In this document: positions 32,772 through 41,710 of the stretch, piece by piece | Position numbering within the stretch: the stretch's first letter is position 1 | Layout of the letters: each line of letters begins with the position of its first letter | NCBI GenBank assembly: GCA_963766765.1 | Contig: CAVYBR010000001.1 | Coordinates: forward strand, 62,001-126,000 | Origin: JACCQS01 sp963766765 | Lineage (GTDB): Bacteria > Actinomycetota > Actinomycetes > Mycobacteriales > Geodermatophilaceae | Length of the DNA: 64,000 nucleotides | Reading direction: 5' to 3' | Position numbers and translations under genes: made by a program | Notes under the pieces: model-generated | The model's input: only the letters and a program-made list of their open reading frames with translations | The model's database searches: none | Told to the model about the DNA's origin: nothing

Positions 32772-35249
32772 TCAGTTGCTGCCGATCAGCCCGTTCAGCA
32801 CCCGCTGGAACGCAAGGTCGACTCCGGGCACGATCTTGCCTCGGGCATCAAAGCGCGTCAGTTGAGTCAGTCGGCCCTGCTGCCACCAGTAGACGAATGG
32901 ACTGACCGAACCCTCCTCATCGGTGAACGCGTGCTCCGCGAACGCGCTCAGCTGCTCCAGCGACGGCACGGCAGACTGGTCCACGATCGGGTGGAAGGCG
33001 ATCTCGTGCAGGTTGGGCACAGCCACCAGAACGCCGAGGGGCGGCTCCCCCCGGCCGACGGTGCGCGCCAACACATCCGGCAGGATCAGGAGCTTGCTGG
33101 CGATATAGACCGACCGGCCGTAGGCGACGTGAATCGTCCCGCCGTTGTCGGTGAAGACCGCATAGTCGTCGATCGGCTCGGCGAGCAGATGGGCGAGTGC
33201 GGCGCTGTGCAGCGCGCTGCGGTCGAAGCGCTCCAACTCCGTACGCTGCAGGATCTGAACCGATTCCGGGAGGTCGACTACCAGCAACTCGACCAGGTCC
33301 CCGACGACCGGCCGGGCGTAGCTGTAGCCGTCGTTGTCGTCGAGCGTGGCGCGGTCGTAGACCCGAAGAAATGTGCGACTGAACACCTCATCGACGCTGA
33401 GGCCGTAGAGCGGTTCCGCAACCCGGCCCGTACCGAGAATCGTGTCCACGTAGTCCCCGACGATGGTGGGCCAACGGTCCTCGCTGCCCGAGTCGTGGAG
33501 GCAGCTGGTTGCGAGCTCGTGCAGCGCGTACCTGGAGCCGTCTGGCAACTCGGCGCTGCCGCGCACCATGGTCACCCGCACGCCGCGGACCAAGCAGGCA
33601 TCGCGGACCAGCAGTCGCAGTCGTCGCGCTTGCCGCGAGGTCAGATCGGGGAAATCGTCATCTCGGTCAACCTCGGGTTCCGCCGCGACATCGGGGGAGG
33701 TGTCGGTGTCCACACCCGTGGATTCGATTGCGGTGTTGACTCCCTTGCCCAGATTCGCGAGGTATTTCTCCGCGTCGGCCGACATGACTGGGTCCTTGGC
33801 AACCCTGGCGAACTGGTAGGCCACGCTGGCAGCCGCGAGGTCGCCGCGCTTTTCCAGCAACAGGCCTAGCCGCAGAGCCGCCTCCGGCGCCTTCGTCTCG
33901 TGGCGTGAGTCAACGGCGACCTGATAGACCGCCGCGGCACGCCCCAGGTCACCGTGCTCCTCCAGCAGATGCCCAAGGGCGACGGCTGCCTCCGGTGCGC
34001 CGTGTTCGTGCCCCGAGTCGATGGCGAGTTGATAACTGGCGATTGCCCGGTGGAGGTCCCCCTGCGTTCGCCGAACGTGCCCGAGGCGCAGGGCGGCGGC
34101 CGGCGTGCAGTCGGGGTGCCGGGAGTCAACGGCGTACTGCCACGACGCAATTGCAGCGTCCACATCGTTCTGCTCCTGTTGCAGGACACCGAGATTGAAG
34201 GCTGCCCACGGGGCGTAATCGGTGTGTCCTGACTCGAGTACGGACTTCCAGAATTGAGCCGCGCCGGCCAGATCTCCCGAATCTCTGTGCAGGTCCCCGA
34301 GTTCCAGTGCAGCAGCTGGCGCGTACTCGGCGTCTCCGGACGAGACCGCGACGCGCCAGGCAGCGATGGCCGCATCGATGTAGTCCTGCTCCCGGCGGAG
34401 GATTCCGAGGTTGAACGCCGCCATCGGCCCGTAAGTGGCATCACGTGAGGCGATGGCCAGCTGCCATGCCGCCGCAGCCCGATCGACCTCGCCGGCCTCT
34501 TGCCGGAGAACGCCAAGGTTGTATGCCGCGACCGGTAGCGCCTTGGGATGCCGGGAATCGATGACGACTTGGTAGGCGGCCGCCTCACCTGCGGTGTCGC
34601 CCTGATCCTGACAAAGAACTGCCAGCATCAGGGCCGCCTGCAGTGCCTCGTCAGGATCTCCGGCCTCGATCGTTCGTCTGTACGCCGCTGCCCGCTCGAG
34701 ATGGGGTTGATCCTCATGCAGGGCGCTCGCCTTGATCGCCGCCGCCGCGGCGTGAGTGGGGTGTCCCGAATCGATGGCGATCTGGTAAGCCGAAGTCGCC
34801 AGGGCGAATTCGCCTTGGGCCTTACGGAGATCACCCAAGCCCAGCGCGGCCTCCGGCGCATGGTCGGGATGCCGGGAATCGATCACGAACTGGAACGCTC
34901 TGATCGCGGAGGCGGAATCACCCCGATGGTTGTGCACCGACGCCATGCACAGTGCGGCGGCCGGGGCCTGATCCGGATGACCGGAGTCGAGGGCCCGTTG
35001 CCACGCGGCCATTGCACCCTCGAGGTCGCGATGCTTCAGGCGATCCATGCCGAGACTGACAGCGTCCTTCGGCGTCTCCGATGTCCGCGGATCGACGGTG
35101 GCGCCAGGCGTCGTGGTGGTTGGCGCAGGGTCCGGCACACCCGGACTCGAGCTCGCAGCTGCTCTCTCGGGCACGACGGCTGGCATTTCCGCGGTGTCCG
35201 TGGAGTCCGCGTGCTCGCGAGGTTGCGTACTCGGTCGTTGCGGTCGCAC
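32772..35249 (-). CDS. TPR-like repeat protein with unnamed C-terminal domain (3' part of a split gene)
   Basis: A Pro/Thr-rich linker, then 12 repeats of about 36 residues (33735-35048) with consensus like AxxAYQxAIDSGHPDxAPxAALxLGxLxxxxGD, then an acidic linker and about 260 C-terminal residues I cannot name (starts DLTSRQARRLRLLVRDACL, ends VDLAFQRVLNGLIGSN). The repeats are of the TPR/Sel1-like type known in actinobacterial proteins that begin with a P-loop ATPase. That ATPase is encoded just upstream in a different frame, overlapping by about 330 bases, so the two are probably one gene with a +1 shift near 35190-35275. As a separate gene it could start at GTG 35249 or ATG 35186. Confidence 0.7.
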   Translation of the reverse strand: MRPQRPSTQPREHADSTDTAEMPAVVPERAAASSSPGVPDPAPTTTTPGATVDPRTSETPKDAVSLGMDRLKHRDLEGAMAAWQRALDSGHPDQAPAAALCMASVHNHRGDSASAIRAFQFVIDSRHPDHAPEAALGLGDLRKAQGEFALATSAYQIAIDSGHPTHAAAAAIKASALHEDQPHLERAAAYRRTIEAGDPDEALQAALMLAVLCQDQGDTAGEAAAYQVVIDSRHPKALPVAAYNLGVLRQEAGEVDRAAAAWQLAIASRDATYGPMAAFNLGILRREQDYIDAAIAAWRVAVSSGDAEYAPAAALELGDLHRDSGDLAGAAQFWKSVLESGHTDYAPWAAFNLGVLQQEQNDVDAAIASWQYAVDSRHPDCTPAAALRLGHVRRTQGDLHRAIASYQLAIDSGHEHGAPEAAVALGHLLEEHGDLGRAAAVYQVAVDSRHETKAPEAALRLGLLLEKRGDLAAASVAYQFARVAKDPVMSADAEKYLANLGKGVNTAIESTGVDTDTSPDVAAEPEVDRDDDFPDLTSRQARRLRLLVRDACLVRGVRVTMVRGSAELPDGSRYALHELATSCLHDSGSEDRWPTIVGDYVDTILGTGRVAEPLYGLSVDEVFSRTFLRVYDRATLDDNDGYSYARPVVGDLVELLVVDLPESVQILQRTELERFDRSALHSAALAHLLAEPIDDYAVFTDNGGTIHVAYGRSVYIASKLLILPDVLARTVGRGEPPLGVLVAVPNLHEIAFHPIVDQSAVPSLEQLSAFAEHAFTDEEGSVSPFVYWWQQGRLTQLTRFDARGKIVPGVDLAFQRVLNGLIGSN

Positions 35250-36366
35250 CGTCCGCGTCGGCTTCGGCCTGTTGGCTGAGCGAGTTGAGTGCCACCTCCG
35301 CCACCGCTGCCGAATCCGGATCCTGGGAGACGGCAGCGCGCCGGTAGGCGGCCATCGCGAGGTCCGGACGCCCGTGCCGCGAGGCCGCCTGATACCCAAC
35401 GTTGAGGAGATCCTGCGGGCGCGCGTGACCGAGTGCAGCAGTCCACACCGGCTCAGGGATCGGCGTGTCTTCTGCGCTCAGCTGTTCCACGGCATAGTCG
35501 AGCACGTCGAAGCCCGATTCGGTTTCATCCAGCAGTGCAACGCCATTCACCCGCGTCGTCGCCCACGAAATGCCGTTGGGCACCGCGTCGGGATCGGTAG
35601 CCGCGGGGCTGCTGCCCAGATAGGCCGGTAACAGCTCCACCAGGACCGCCCGGCTCAAGGGCGCCGAAATACCGGTGCGCCGCCAGTCAACGGCGGCCTT
35701 GACGACGGCGCATCCCACTGGCTGGGTGGTTGTCCCGGCACGGAGCCGACGGAGCAGGACTGGTCCGCCGCCGACACTCGCGGGTAGGCCGACGTGTCGA
35801 GCCGTTGCCAACGTCTGCTCCGAGACGCCGCGCCGCGCTGCCCGATCGAATTCAGACTCGCTCCAGTCACCGAGCCGGATCGGTACCCCGAACCAGGCCG
35901 GGACACCCCAGCCGGCCGGCCGCACTGCGCTGTCGGCCATCAGATCGTCGTACGAGTCGCTCCCGATCGTCGCGATCAGCACATTGCCGCGCGCGTACAG
36001 CAGGTCGAGCACGTTTCGGTTGAGCCCATCGGCGCCGAGGAAACGGACCAGATCGTCGAGCCAGACAACGAGGCTCGACTCGTCCGGCTCCACTTCGAGC
36101 ATCGCTCGCAGATCCGTGCCGTCGCGGGCGTCGACGCATCCGTGATCGGGAAAGATGTCTCGGGCCAGTTGAAGGGCCAGGCGGGTCTTGCCGGACATCG
36201 GCGGGCCGACGATCAGCACGCGCCGCTGTTGCAAACCGTGTTCGACATCGGGTTCACAGTCGCGCGGGACGTACGGGATGCCCTTGATCGCGCGCCGGAC
36301 CCGCACATCGTCCAGTTGGACGGCGGCCATTCGCCGGAACGCCCCAATTTGGCGCACCTTTGCCAT
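34918..36366 (-). CDS. P-loop ATPase domain (5' part of a split ATPase/TPR gene)
   Basis: N-terminal P-loop ATPase: GIPYVPRDCEPDVEHGL leads to Walker A VLIVGPPMSGKTRLALQ, Walker B SLVVWLDDLVRFL and a sensor-like VLIATIGSDSYDDLM, followed by a helical region with YQAASRHGRPDLAMAAYRRA, the first repeat-like unit. After about 35210 this frame turns into Arg/Ser-rich sequence with shadow composition, while the frame one base over becomes a natural linker and repeat array. The coding part is therefore about 35200-36366. ATG 36366 is the likely start; ATG 36474 or 36330 are possible. Confidence 0.68.
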   Translation of the reverse strand: MAKVRQIGAFRRMAAVQLDDVRVRRAIKGIPYVPRDCEPDVEHGLQQRRVLIVGPPMSGKTRLALQLARDIFPDHGCVDARDGTDLRAMLEVEPDESSLVVWLDDLVRFLGADGLNRNVLDLLYARGNVLIATIGSDSYDDLMADSAVRPAGWGVPAWFGVPIRLGDWSESEFDRAARRGVSEQTLATARHVGLPASVGGGPVLLRRLRAGTTTQPVGCAVVKAAVDWRRTGISAPLSRAVLVELLPAYLGSSPAATDPDAVPNGISWATTRVNGVALLDETESGFDVLDYAVEQLSAEDTPIPEPVWTAALGHARPQDLLNVGYQAASRHGRPDLAMAAYRRAAVSQDPDSAAVAEVALNSLSQQAEADADGATATTEYATSRARGLHGHRGNASRRARESSCELESGCAGPCANHHDAWRHRRSADIGDAEGRCQSRHGSPEASRPRGCNGRVATGPRLRSSGSGPGRRTVHGVGAQPSG

Positions 36367-36579
36367 CCCTGCTGTCCAATCCCCGTTTGGCCGACGAGTC
36401 ACGTTCTCAGGATCCAGGGGTGCGTCGGACCTCCATGTCCGGTCGCCCGGTGGTAGGCACGGCGTCGCCGGCAAGCAGGAGAGTCGTGAATCGCCGGCTT
36501 GGACGGCGGGCGGGCGTTACCCGGTTCCCATCAATTCAAGGGTAGCGAGTCCACGTACCCGCCGAGCAGACCGCCTACG

Positions 36580-36894
36580 TCACGATTCGGTGGGAGTCTC
36601 CCGTCGACCAGGGCGCGGGATGGGTCCGATGTTCTCCTCGTACAGGCGCTCGTTCAGGCTCAGCGCCCGCATCAGCTGAAACACCACGTCCGGCGGGATC
36701 TTCACTCGGGACACCACGCGACAGGGTGTTACCGAGCCGTCCCCGGGGGCGGCCTGCTGAGCCGGGAGCATCACCGCAAAGTCCAGGGTGAACTCGTACG
36801 GCGTGTGCCACACGGCTACGACGTTGCTGTAGACGCCGCCGGTCATGTCGTCGGGTACGTGCAGGGCGAGGCTTGAGTCAGGCGTCTGGGTCAT
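36580..36894 (-). CDS. DUF3467 domain protein
   Basis: 104-residue protein of the DUF3467 family: YSNVVAVWHTPYEFTLDFAV near the start and VVSRVKIPPDVVFQLMRALS later, both diagnostic. No function is known. ATG 36894 is selected because TACTGT stands 8 bases upstream; a start at 36924 would overlap that promoter. It is separated from the ATPase gene by a 213-base gap and need not be linked to it. Confidence 0.83.
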   Translation of the reverse strand: MTQTPDSSLALHVPDDMTGGVYSNVVAVWHTPYEFTLDFAVMLPAQQAAPGDGSVTPCRVVSRVKIPPDVVFQLMRALSLNERLYEENIGPIPRPGRRETPTES

Positions 36895-36902
36895 GGGCAA
36901 CG

Positions 36903-36908
36903 ACAGTA
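36903..36908 (-). promoter_or_regulatory. -10 element TACTGT for the DUF3467 gene
   Basis: On the minus strand TACTGT is 8 bases before ATG 36894. Confidence 0.5.
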
Positions 36909-36965
36909 GGACCGAAGCGCCCACCGGCGTCAGCGCATCCTGTCGGGCTGGGGTCCCGTCCGAGG

Positions 36966-37373
36966 TCAGGTCCTCGGCAGGCCGGCCGTCAACCAGGCGT
37001 GAATGCCGCCGATGAGGTCAGTCGCCCGGTGCAGGCCGAGCTCCTGCAGCGCCGCGGCTGCCAGCGAAGACGTGTATCCCTCCGAGCAGAAGACGATGAT
37101 CCGCAGGTCGTACGACGTGATGGGCAGCCGAGCGTCGCTGGACGGGTCGAACCGCCATTCCAGGACATTGCGCTCGATGACCAATGCATCCGGGATCTGA
37201 CCCTCCGCGGCTCGTTGGGCCGCTGGTCGAATGTCCACAAGCAGTGCTCCGGCCTGTTGTTCCTGGAAAGCGGCGACCGCGTCGACCCGGTGCAGCCGAG
37301 TCCGGGCGGCTTCCAGCAGGTCGGCGATCGATCGACTGGCCCGGTTCGGCCGCGTCAGCAGTTCGGTGCTCAC
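36966..37373 (-). CDS. Rhodanese-like sulfurtransferase
   Basis: 135 residues forming one rhodanese domain: ALLVDIRPAAQRAAEGQIPDALVIERNVLEWR and the active-site loop VFCSEGYTSS, whose Cys would carry the persulfide, then GGIHAWLTAGLP. It overlaps the cysteine dioxygenase gene by 4 bases, so they are translationally coupled. A thiosulfate or persulfide sulfurtransferase beside cysteine dioxygenase fits sulfur-amino-acid oxidation. Confidence 0.88.
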   Translation of the reverse strand: MSTELLTRPNRASRSIADLLEAARTRLHRVDAVAAFQEQQAGALLVDIRPAAQRAAEGQIPDALVIERNVLEWRFDPSSDARLPITSYDLRIIVFCSEGYTSSLAAAALQELGLHRATDLIGGIHAWLTAGLPRT

Positions 37374-37918
37374 CAGTCGGACCCGATCCGGCGTACCCCG
37401 ACCCCGTGCAGGAGGTCGCCCATCCAGTCGTAGGCAGTCATCTGGGACAGCGCGGGTCCGTACACGTGCAGGCTCACGGCGGGCTCATGACCGAAGTTCG
37501 ACACGCGGTGCACATGTCGTGTGCCGAACTGACGCAGCGACCCGTCCGACCAGATTCGAGTGGACATCTGCGAGCGGTGCAGTGGCCACTCGGGCGAGAT
37601 ACTCGCGCTGATCGATTCGTCGGCGTGGTCTTCGGTCAGCACGCCCGTGAGGACGGTGAATGCACCCGCGGAGTCGCCGTGATCGTGCCAATCCGTCGAC
37701 TGGCCAGGGAGCCAGGCGATGAGCCAGGCTTCGTGTCGATCATCGGCGCCCAGCCGGGTGTACCAGCGGTGCTCGGCATCGAACTGCGCCTGGAGCAGTA
37801 CCTTGCGGCGCCGGCGGGCATAGCGCCTGGTCAGGGCGGCTAGTTCGGCAAGCGAGTGATGCCTCGGTGCGGCCGGCGCATCGAACGGCGTGGGCAGAGT
37901 CGACGTGTGCAAAGTCAT
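37370..37918 (-). CDS. Cysteine dioxygenase type I
   Basis: 182-residue cupin. Iron ligands are the two His of TDWHDHGDSAGAF and the His of FGTRHVHRVSN, the pattern of bacterial cysteine dioxygenases, which oxidise L-cysteine to cysteine sulfinate. The following rhodanese gene overlaps its stop. The start ATG 37918 has only a distant GAGG box upstream. The upstream 212-base region is AT-rich for this genome. Confidence 0.87.
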   Translation of the reverse strand: MTLHTSTLPTPFDAPAAPRHHSLAELAALTRRYARRRRKVLLQAQFDAEHRWYTRLGADDRHEAWLIAWLPGQSTDWHDHGDSAGAFTVLTGVLTEDHADESISASISPEWPLHRSQMSTRIWSDGSLRQFGTRHVHRVSNFGHEPAVSLHVYGPALSQMTAYDWMGDLLHGVGVRRIGSDW

Positions 37919-38130
37919 CAGCGCGGGTTACCTCAGCGGAGTCGAAATGATTGAGCGGGCACGTAGATAGTGTAGTTATTCGATCGAACTAGTAGGAATA
38001 TGGTCAGCATGCCTGGTGCCTCGGCGCTGTGTCTACGGACTCGCGGCAGATTTTTCCGCAGGTTTGTGGCCTGATCGCGCCACGCCGACCACCCGCTTCC
38101 ACAGGGGCGCGCCGGGGTTAAGCTCCCTGC
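37919..38130. other. Divergent intergenic region between cysteine dioxygenase and ctaD
   Basis: 212 bases with an AT-rich centre and a perfect palindrome TTCGATCGAA (37979-37988). On the minus strand TACACT near 37968-37973 could be the -10 for the dioxygenase operon, putting the palindrome in its spacer, a possible operator. The ctaD -10 is at 38119. Confidence 0.4.
38119..38124 (+). promoter_or_regulatory. -10 element TAAGCT for ctaD
   Basis: TAAGCT is 6 bases before GTG 38131. Confidence 0.55.
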
Positions 38131-39879
38131 GTGACCATCGCTCCGGCGCCGATCGTCTCCCGGCCGAGCCCTCCCCGGGAGGCCAAGAAGGGCTCTGTTC
38201 TTCTCAACGTCCTGAGCACGACGGACCACAAGCTCATCGGCAACATGTACATGGTTGCCTCATTCGGGTTCTTCATGGCCGGCGGCATCATGGCCATGCT
38301 GATGCGCGCCGAGTTGGCCCGGCCGGGAACGCAGTTCCTCTCCCCGGAGCAGTACAACCAGCTGTTCACCATGCACGGCACGATCATGCTGCTGCTGTTC
38401 GCGACGCCCCTGGTCTTCGCGTTCGCCAACGTCGTCCTGCCACTGCAGATCGGCGCGCCTGATGTCGCGTTTCCCCGACTGAACGCCTTCTCGTTCTGGC
38501 TGTTCCTGTTCGGCGGACTCACGGTCATGTCGTCGTTCCTGACGCCCGGTGGCGCAGCGGACTTCGGCTGGTATGCCTACTCGCCGCTGACCGACATGAC
38601 CAACTCCCCGGGGATCGGGCCCGACCTCTGGATCGTGGGGCTTGCCCTCGCCGGCCTCGGCACCATTCTCGGCGCCGTCAACATGGTGGCCACGGTCGTC
38701 TGCCTGCGTGCGCCGGGGATGACGATGTGGCGGATGCCGATCTTCACCTGGAACATCCTGGTGACGAGCATCCTCGTGTTGCTTGCCTTCCCCATCCTCA
38801 CCTCGGCGCTACTGGTGTTGCTCTCAGATCGGCACCTGGGCTCGCAGATCTTCGTGGCGGAGAACCGAGGGCCTCTGCTGTGGCAGCACCTGTTCTGGTT
38901 CTTCGGCCATCCCGAGGTCTACATCGTCGCCCTGCCGTTCTTCGGCATCGTCACCGAGATCATCCCGGTCTTCAGCCGCAAGCCACTGTTCGGCTACACC
39001 GGAATGGTTCTGGCCACACTCTCGATCGCCGCGCTGTCGTTCACGGTCTGGGCGCACCACATGTTCGCCACCGGTGCGGTGCTGCTGCCGTTCTTCAGCT
39101 TCCTGACGTTCCTGATCGCGATCCCGACCGGAATCAAGTTCTTCAACTGGATCGGGACCATGTGGAAGGGGCAGATCGAGTTAAAGACTCCGATGCTGTT
39201 CTCCATCGGATTCATGGTCACGTTCCTGCTCGGCGGGCTGACCGGCATCATCCTGGCCTCGCCACCACTGGACTGGCACCTCAACGACAGCTACTTCGTC
39301 GTCGCGCACTTCCATTACGTGCTCTTCGGGACGATCGTGTTCGCCGCGTACGGCGGGGTGTACTTCTGGTTCCCCAAGATGTCTGGCCGAATGCTGGACG
39401 AGAAACTGGGCCAGCTGAACTTCTGGATGACGTTCGTCGGGTTCCACACGACCTTCCTGATCCAGCACTGGCTGGGCAACATCGGCATGCCGCGGCGCTA
39501 CGTCGACTATGAGGCGGCCACCGGCTGGGCCACGCTCAACACCATCTCCACGATCGGTTCCTTCATCCTGGGCGCGGGAATGCTGCCGCTCATCTGGAAC
39601 GTGATCAAGAGCTGGCGCTACGGCGAACTGGCGGTCGAGGACGACCCATGGGGCTACGGAAACTCCCTCGAGTGGGCCACGTCCAACCCGCCGCCTCGAC
39701 ACAACTTCATCGAGATCCCACGGATCCGATCGGAGCGACCGGCCTTCGAGGCGCATTACCCACACATGGCCGAACGCTTGCAGGCCGAGCGGCACGCCGG
39801 GCGACGGCATCGCCCCGAGATACCGGCAGCCGAACGCGAGAGCGATCAGTCGGGCGCCGGCGGCACCGTCACGCATTGA
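38131..39879 (+). CDS. ctaD: Cytochrome c oxidase subunit I (aa3 type)
   Basis: 582-residue heme-copper oxidase subunit with 12 membrane helices. Ligands: His in TMHGTIM for heme a, FGHPEVYIVALPFFG with the CuB His and cross-linked Tyr, the HH of VWAHHMF for CuB, and AHFHYV for hemes a3 and a. It reduces oxygen to water and pumps protons in the actinobacterial bcc-aa3 supercomplex. The other subunits are not adjacent. It is followed by serB as in several actinobacteria. The start is fixed by the -10 element. Confidence 0.97.
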   Translation: MTIAPAPIVSRPSPPREAKKGSVLLNVLSTTDHKLIGNMYMVASFGFFMAGGIMAMLMRAELARPGTQFLSPEQYNQLFTMHGTIMLLLFATPLVFAFANVVLPLQIGAPDVAFPRLNAFSFWLFLFGGLTVMSSFLTPGGAADFGWYAYSPLTDMTNSPGIGPDLWIVGLALAGLGTILGAVNMVATVVCLRAPGMTMWRMPIFTWNILVTSILVLLAFPILTSALLVLLSDRHLGSQIFVAENRGPLLWQHLFWFFGHPEVYIVALPFFGIVTEIIPVFSRKPLFGYTGMVLATLSIAALSFTVWAHHMFATGAVLLPFFSFLTFLIAIPTGIKFFNWIGTMWKGQIELKTPMLFSIGFMVTFLLGGLTGIILASPPLDWHLNDSYFVVAHFHYVLFGTIVFAAYGGVYFWFPKMSGRMLDEKLGQLNFWMTFVGFHTTFLIQHWLGNIGMPRRYVDYEAATGWATLNTISTIGSFILGAGMLPLIWNVIKSWRYGELAVEDDPWGYGNSLEWATSNPPPRHNFIEIPRIRSERPAFEAHYPHMAERLQAERHAGRRHRPEIPAAERESDQSGAGGTVTH

Positions 39880-39913
39880 GTTCACCCCGCCGTCGGAGGA
39901 CTTCGGACGGTCC

Positions 39914-41126
39914 GTGACGTTGAACCTCCCGATGACGGCGGAGTCCGGACGCAGCGCGCTGCTGACATCACCGGTCCCGACCGGCCGGGGGTCACCGCAC
40001 GCCTGTTCAGTGAGCTCGCGTCGGTGGATGTCGAGATCGTCGACGTGGAGCAGGTGGTCATCCGAGGCCAGCTCGTTCTGGGCGTGCTGCTTGCACTGCG
40101 CGCCGACGAGGCCGAGATCAAGGGACTGGCCGACCGCGTTGCCCGCGAGGCCGGACTCACCATCGACGTGTCCTTCGACGAGGCGGCTCCCGACCTCACC
40201 GAACACCGTCGTCGACGCAATCACGTGATCCTGCTCGGGGCACCCTTGCCCGCCACGGCTGTTGCCGCTGTCGCCAGCGCGATCGCCGAGATCGGCGGAA
40301 ACATCGACACCATCTCGCGCTTGTCCAGCTACCCGGTCACAAGTCTGGAATTGATGGTCTCGGGGGCGAAGTCGCCGCGACTGCGGGCCGCGCTGTCGGA
40401 GGTAGCCAGCCGGACCGGCGTCGACATCGCTGTCGAGAAGGCCGGCTTGTTGCGCCGCAGCAAGCGGTTGATCGTGCTCGATGTGGACTCCACGCTCATC
40501 CAGGGCGAGGTGATCGATGCCCTTGCGGCAAAGGTCGGACGGGGTTCCGAGGTCACAGCCGTGACGCCGCGGCCATGGCCGGTGACCTCGACTTCCGCAC
40601 GGCCTTGCGGGACCGGGTAGCGGTGCTCAAGGGTTTGCCGGCACGAGCCCTGGACGAGGTCTTTGACGACCTGGTCCTGACTCCGGGTGCGCGCACGCTC
40701 GTCCGAACCCTTAAGGCGATGGGTTATCGCTGCGGAATTGTCAGCGGCGGCTTCACCCAGATCACCGATCGTCTTGTCGTTCGACTCGATCTCGACTTCT
40801 CTGCGGCCAACACCCTGGAGGTCGTCGATGACAAGCTCACCGGACGGTTGGTCGGCGACATTCTGGATCGCCACGGAAAGGCGGAGGCGCTCAAGCGATT
40901 TGCCGCCGAGTTCAACATTCCGCTCAGCCAGACTGTCGCTGTGGGCGATGGTGCGAATGACATCGACATGCTCGCCGCTGCTGGCTTGGGCGTGGCGTTC
41001 AACGCTCGACCATTCGTTCGTGACCAGGCTCACGCTGCCCTGAATCAGCCCTACCTCGATGCGATCCTCTTTGTGCTCGGCATCAGCCGGGCAGAGGTCG
41101 AATCCCTGGACCTGCCCGCGCCGTGA
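39914..41126 (+). pseudogene. serB: Phosphoserine phosphatase with two frameshifts
   Basis: SerB removes phosphate from L-phosphoserine, the last step of serine synthesis. Three frames must be joined: GTG 39914 (TLNLPMTAESGRSALL), then from about 39965 the ACT-domain part (ITGPDRPGVTARLFSELAS ... RLIVLDVDSTLIQGEVIDALAA, with the catalytic Asp), then from about 40563 the rest (AMAGDLDFRTALRDRV ... VSGGFTQI ... VAVGDGANDIDML). Each junction needs one extra base. All haloacid-dehalogenase motifs survive in pieces. Either two single-base deletions inactivated the gene or the assembly lost two bases. Minus the shifts it is a normal two-ACT SerB. Confidence 0.8.
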
Positions 41127-41139
41127 TGTCCGGGAGATG

Positions 41140-41706
41140 TCAGCCGAGCTCTACCCCTGCAGCGCGGAACTCCTTGACCGCCGCCGCACTGCTGTGCTCG
41201 GCAACACCTGCCGTCAGGTCGAGCAGCACGCAGGTACGCAGGCCAATCCGCACGGCATCCAGGGCGGTGTGCCGCACGCAGTAGTCGGTGGCTATCCCGA
41301 CGATGTCGATCCGGCTGACGCCCCGGTCGGCCAACCACTGCTGGAGAGGCACGCCGTCGAGGTTTGCCTCGAATGCGGAGTACGCGGCTGCGTACTCACC
41401 CTTGTCGAAGACCGCCTCGAGGAAGGAGACGTCGAGGTTGGGGTGCAGTTCGACGCCGGACGTGTCAACGACGCAGTGCCGCGGCCACGACTCAGCGAAG
41501 TCCGGCTGGTCGGAGAAATGGTCACCAGGATCGATGTGATGATCTCGGGTGGCGACGATGTGGTCGTAGGTGCTGGCCGCGTCGCGCAGGAGCGTGGTGA
41601 TGGCCGACGCGATCGCCGATCCGCCGGCCACAGCCAGAGTGCCGCCCTCGCAGAAGTCCCGTTGCACGTCCACAATCACCAGCGCCGTTGGCGCATGCTC
41701 GGTCAC
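41140..41706 (-). CDS. pncA: Nicotinamidase
   Basis: 188-residue isochorismatase-fold amidase. Catalytic Asp is in IVDVQRDFCEGG, metal ligands in HHIDPGDHF, and the nucleophile Cys in GIATDYCVRHTA. It converts nicotinamide to nicotinate, which PncB, encoded 4 bases upstream on the same strand, turns into nicotinate mononucleotide. Together they make an NAD salvage operon. It converges with serB. Confidence 0.93.
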   Translation of the reverse strand: MTEHAPTALVIVDVQRDFCEGGTLAVAGGSAIASAITTLLRDAASTYDHIVATRDHHIDPGDHFSDQPDFAESWPRHCVVDTSGVELHPNLDVSFLEAVFDKGEYAAAYSAFEANLDGVPLQQWLADRGVSRIDIVGIATDYCVRHTALDAVRIGLRTCVLLDLTAGVAEHSSAAAVKEFRAAGVELG

Positions 41707-41710
41707 GTGC

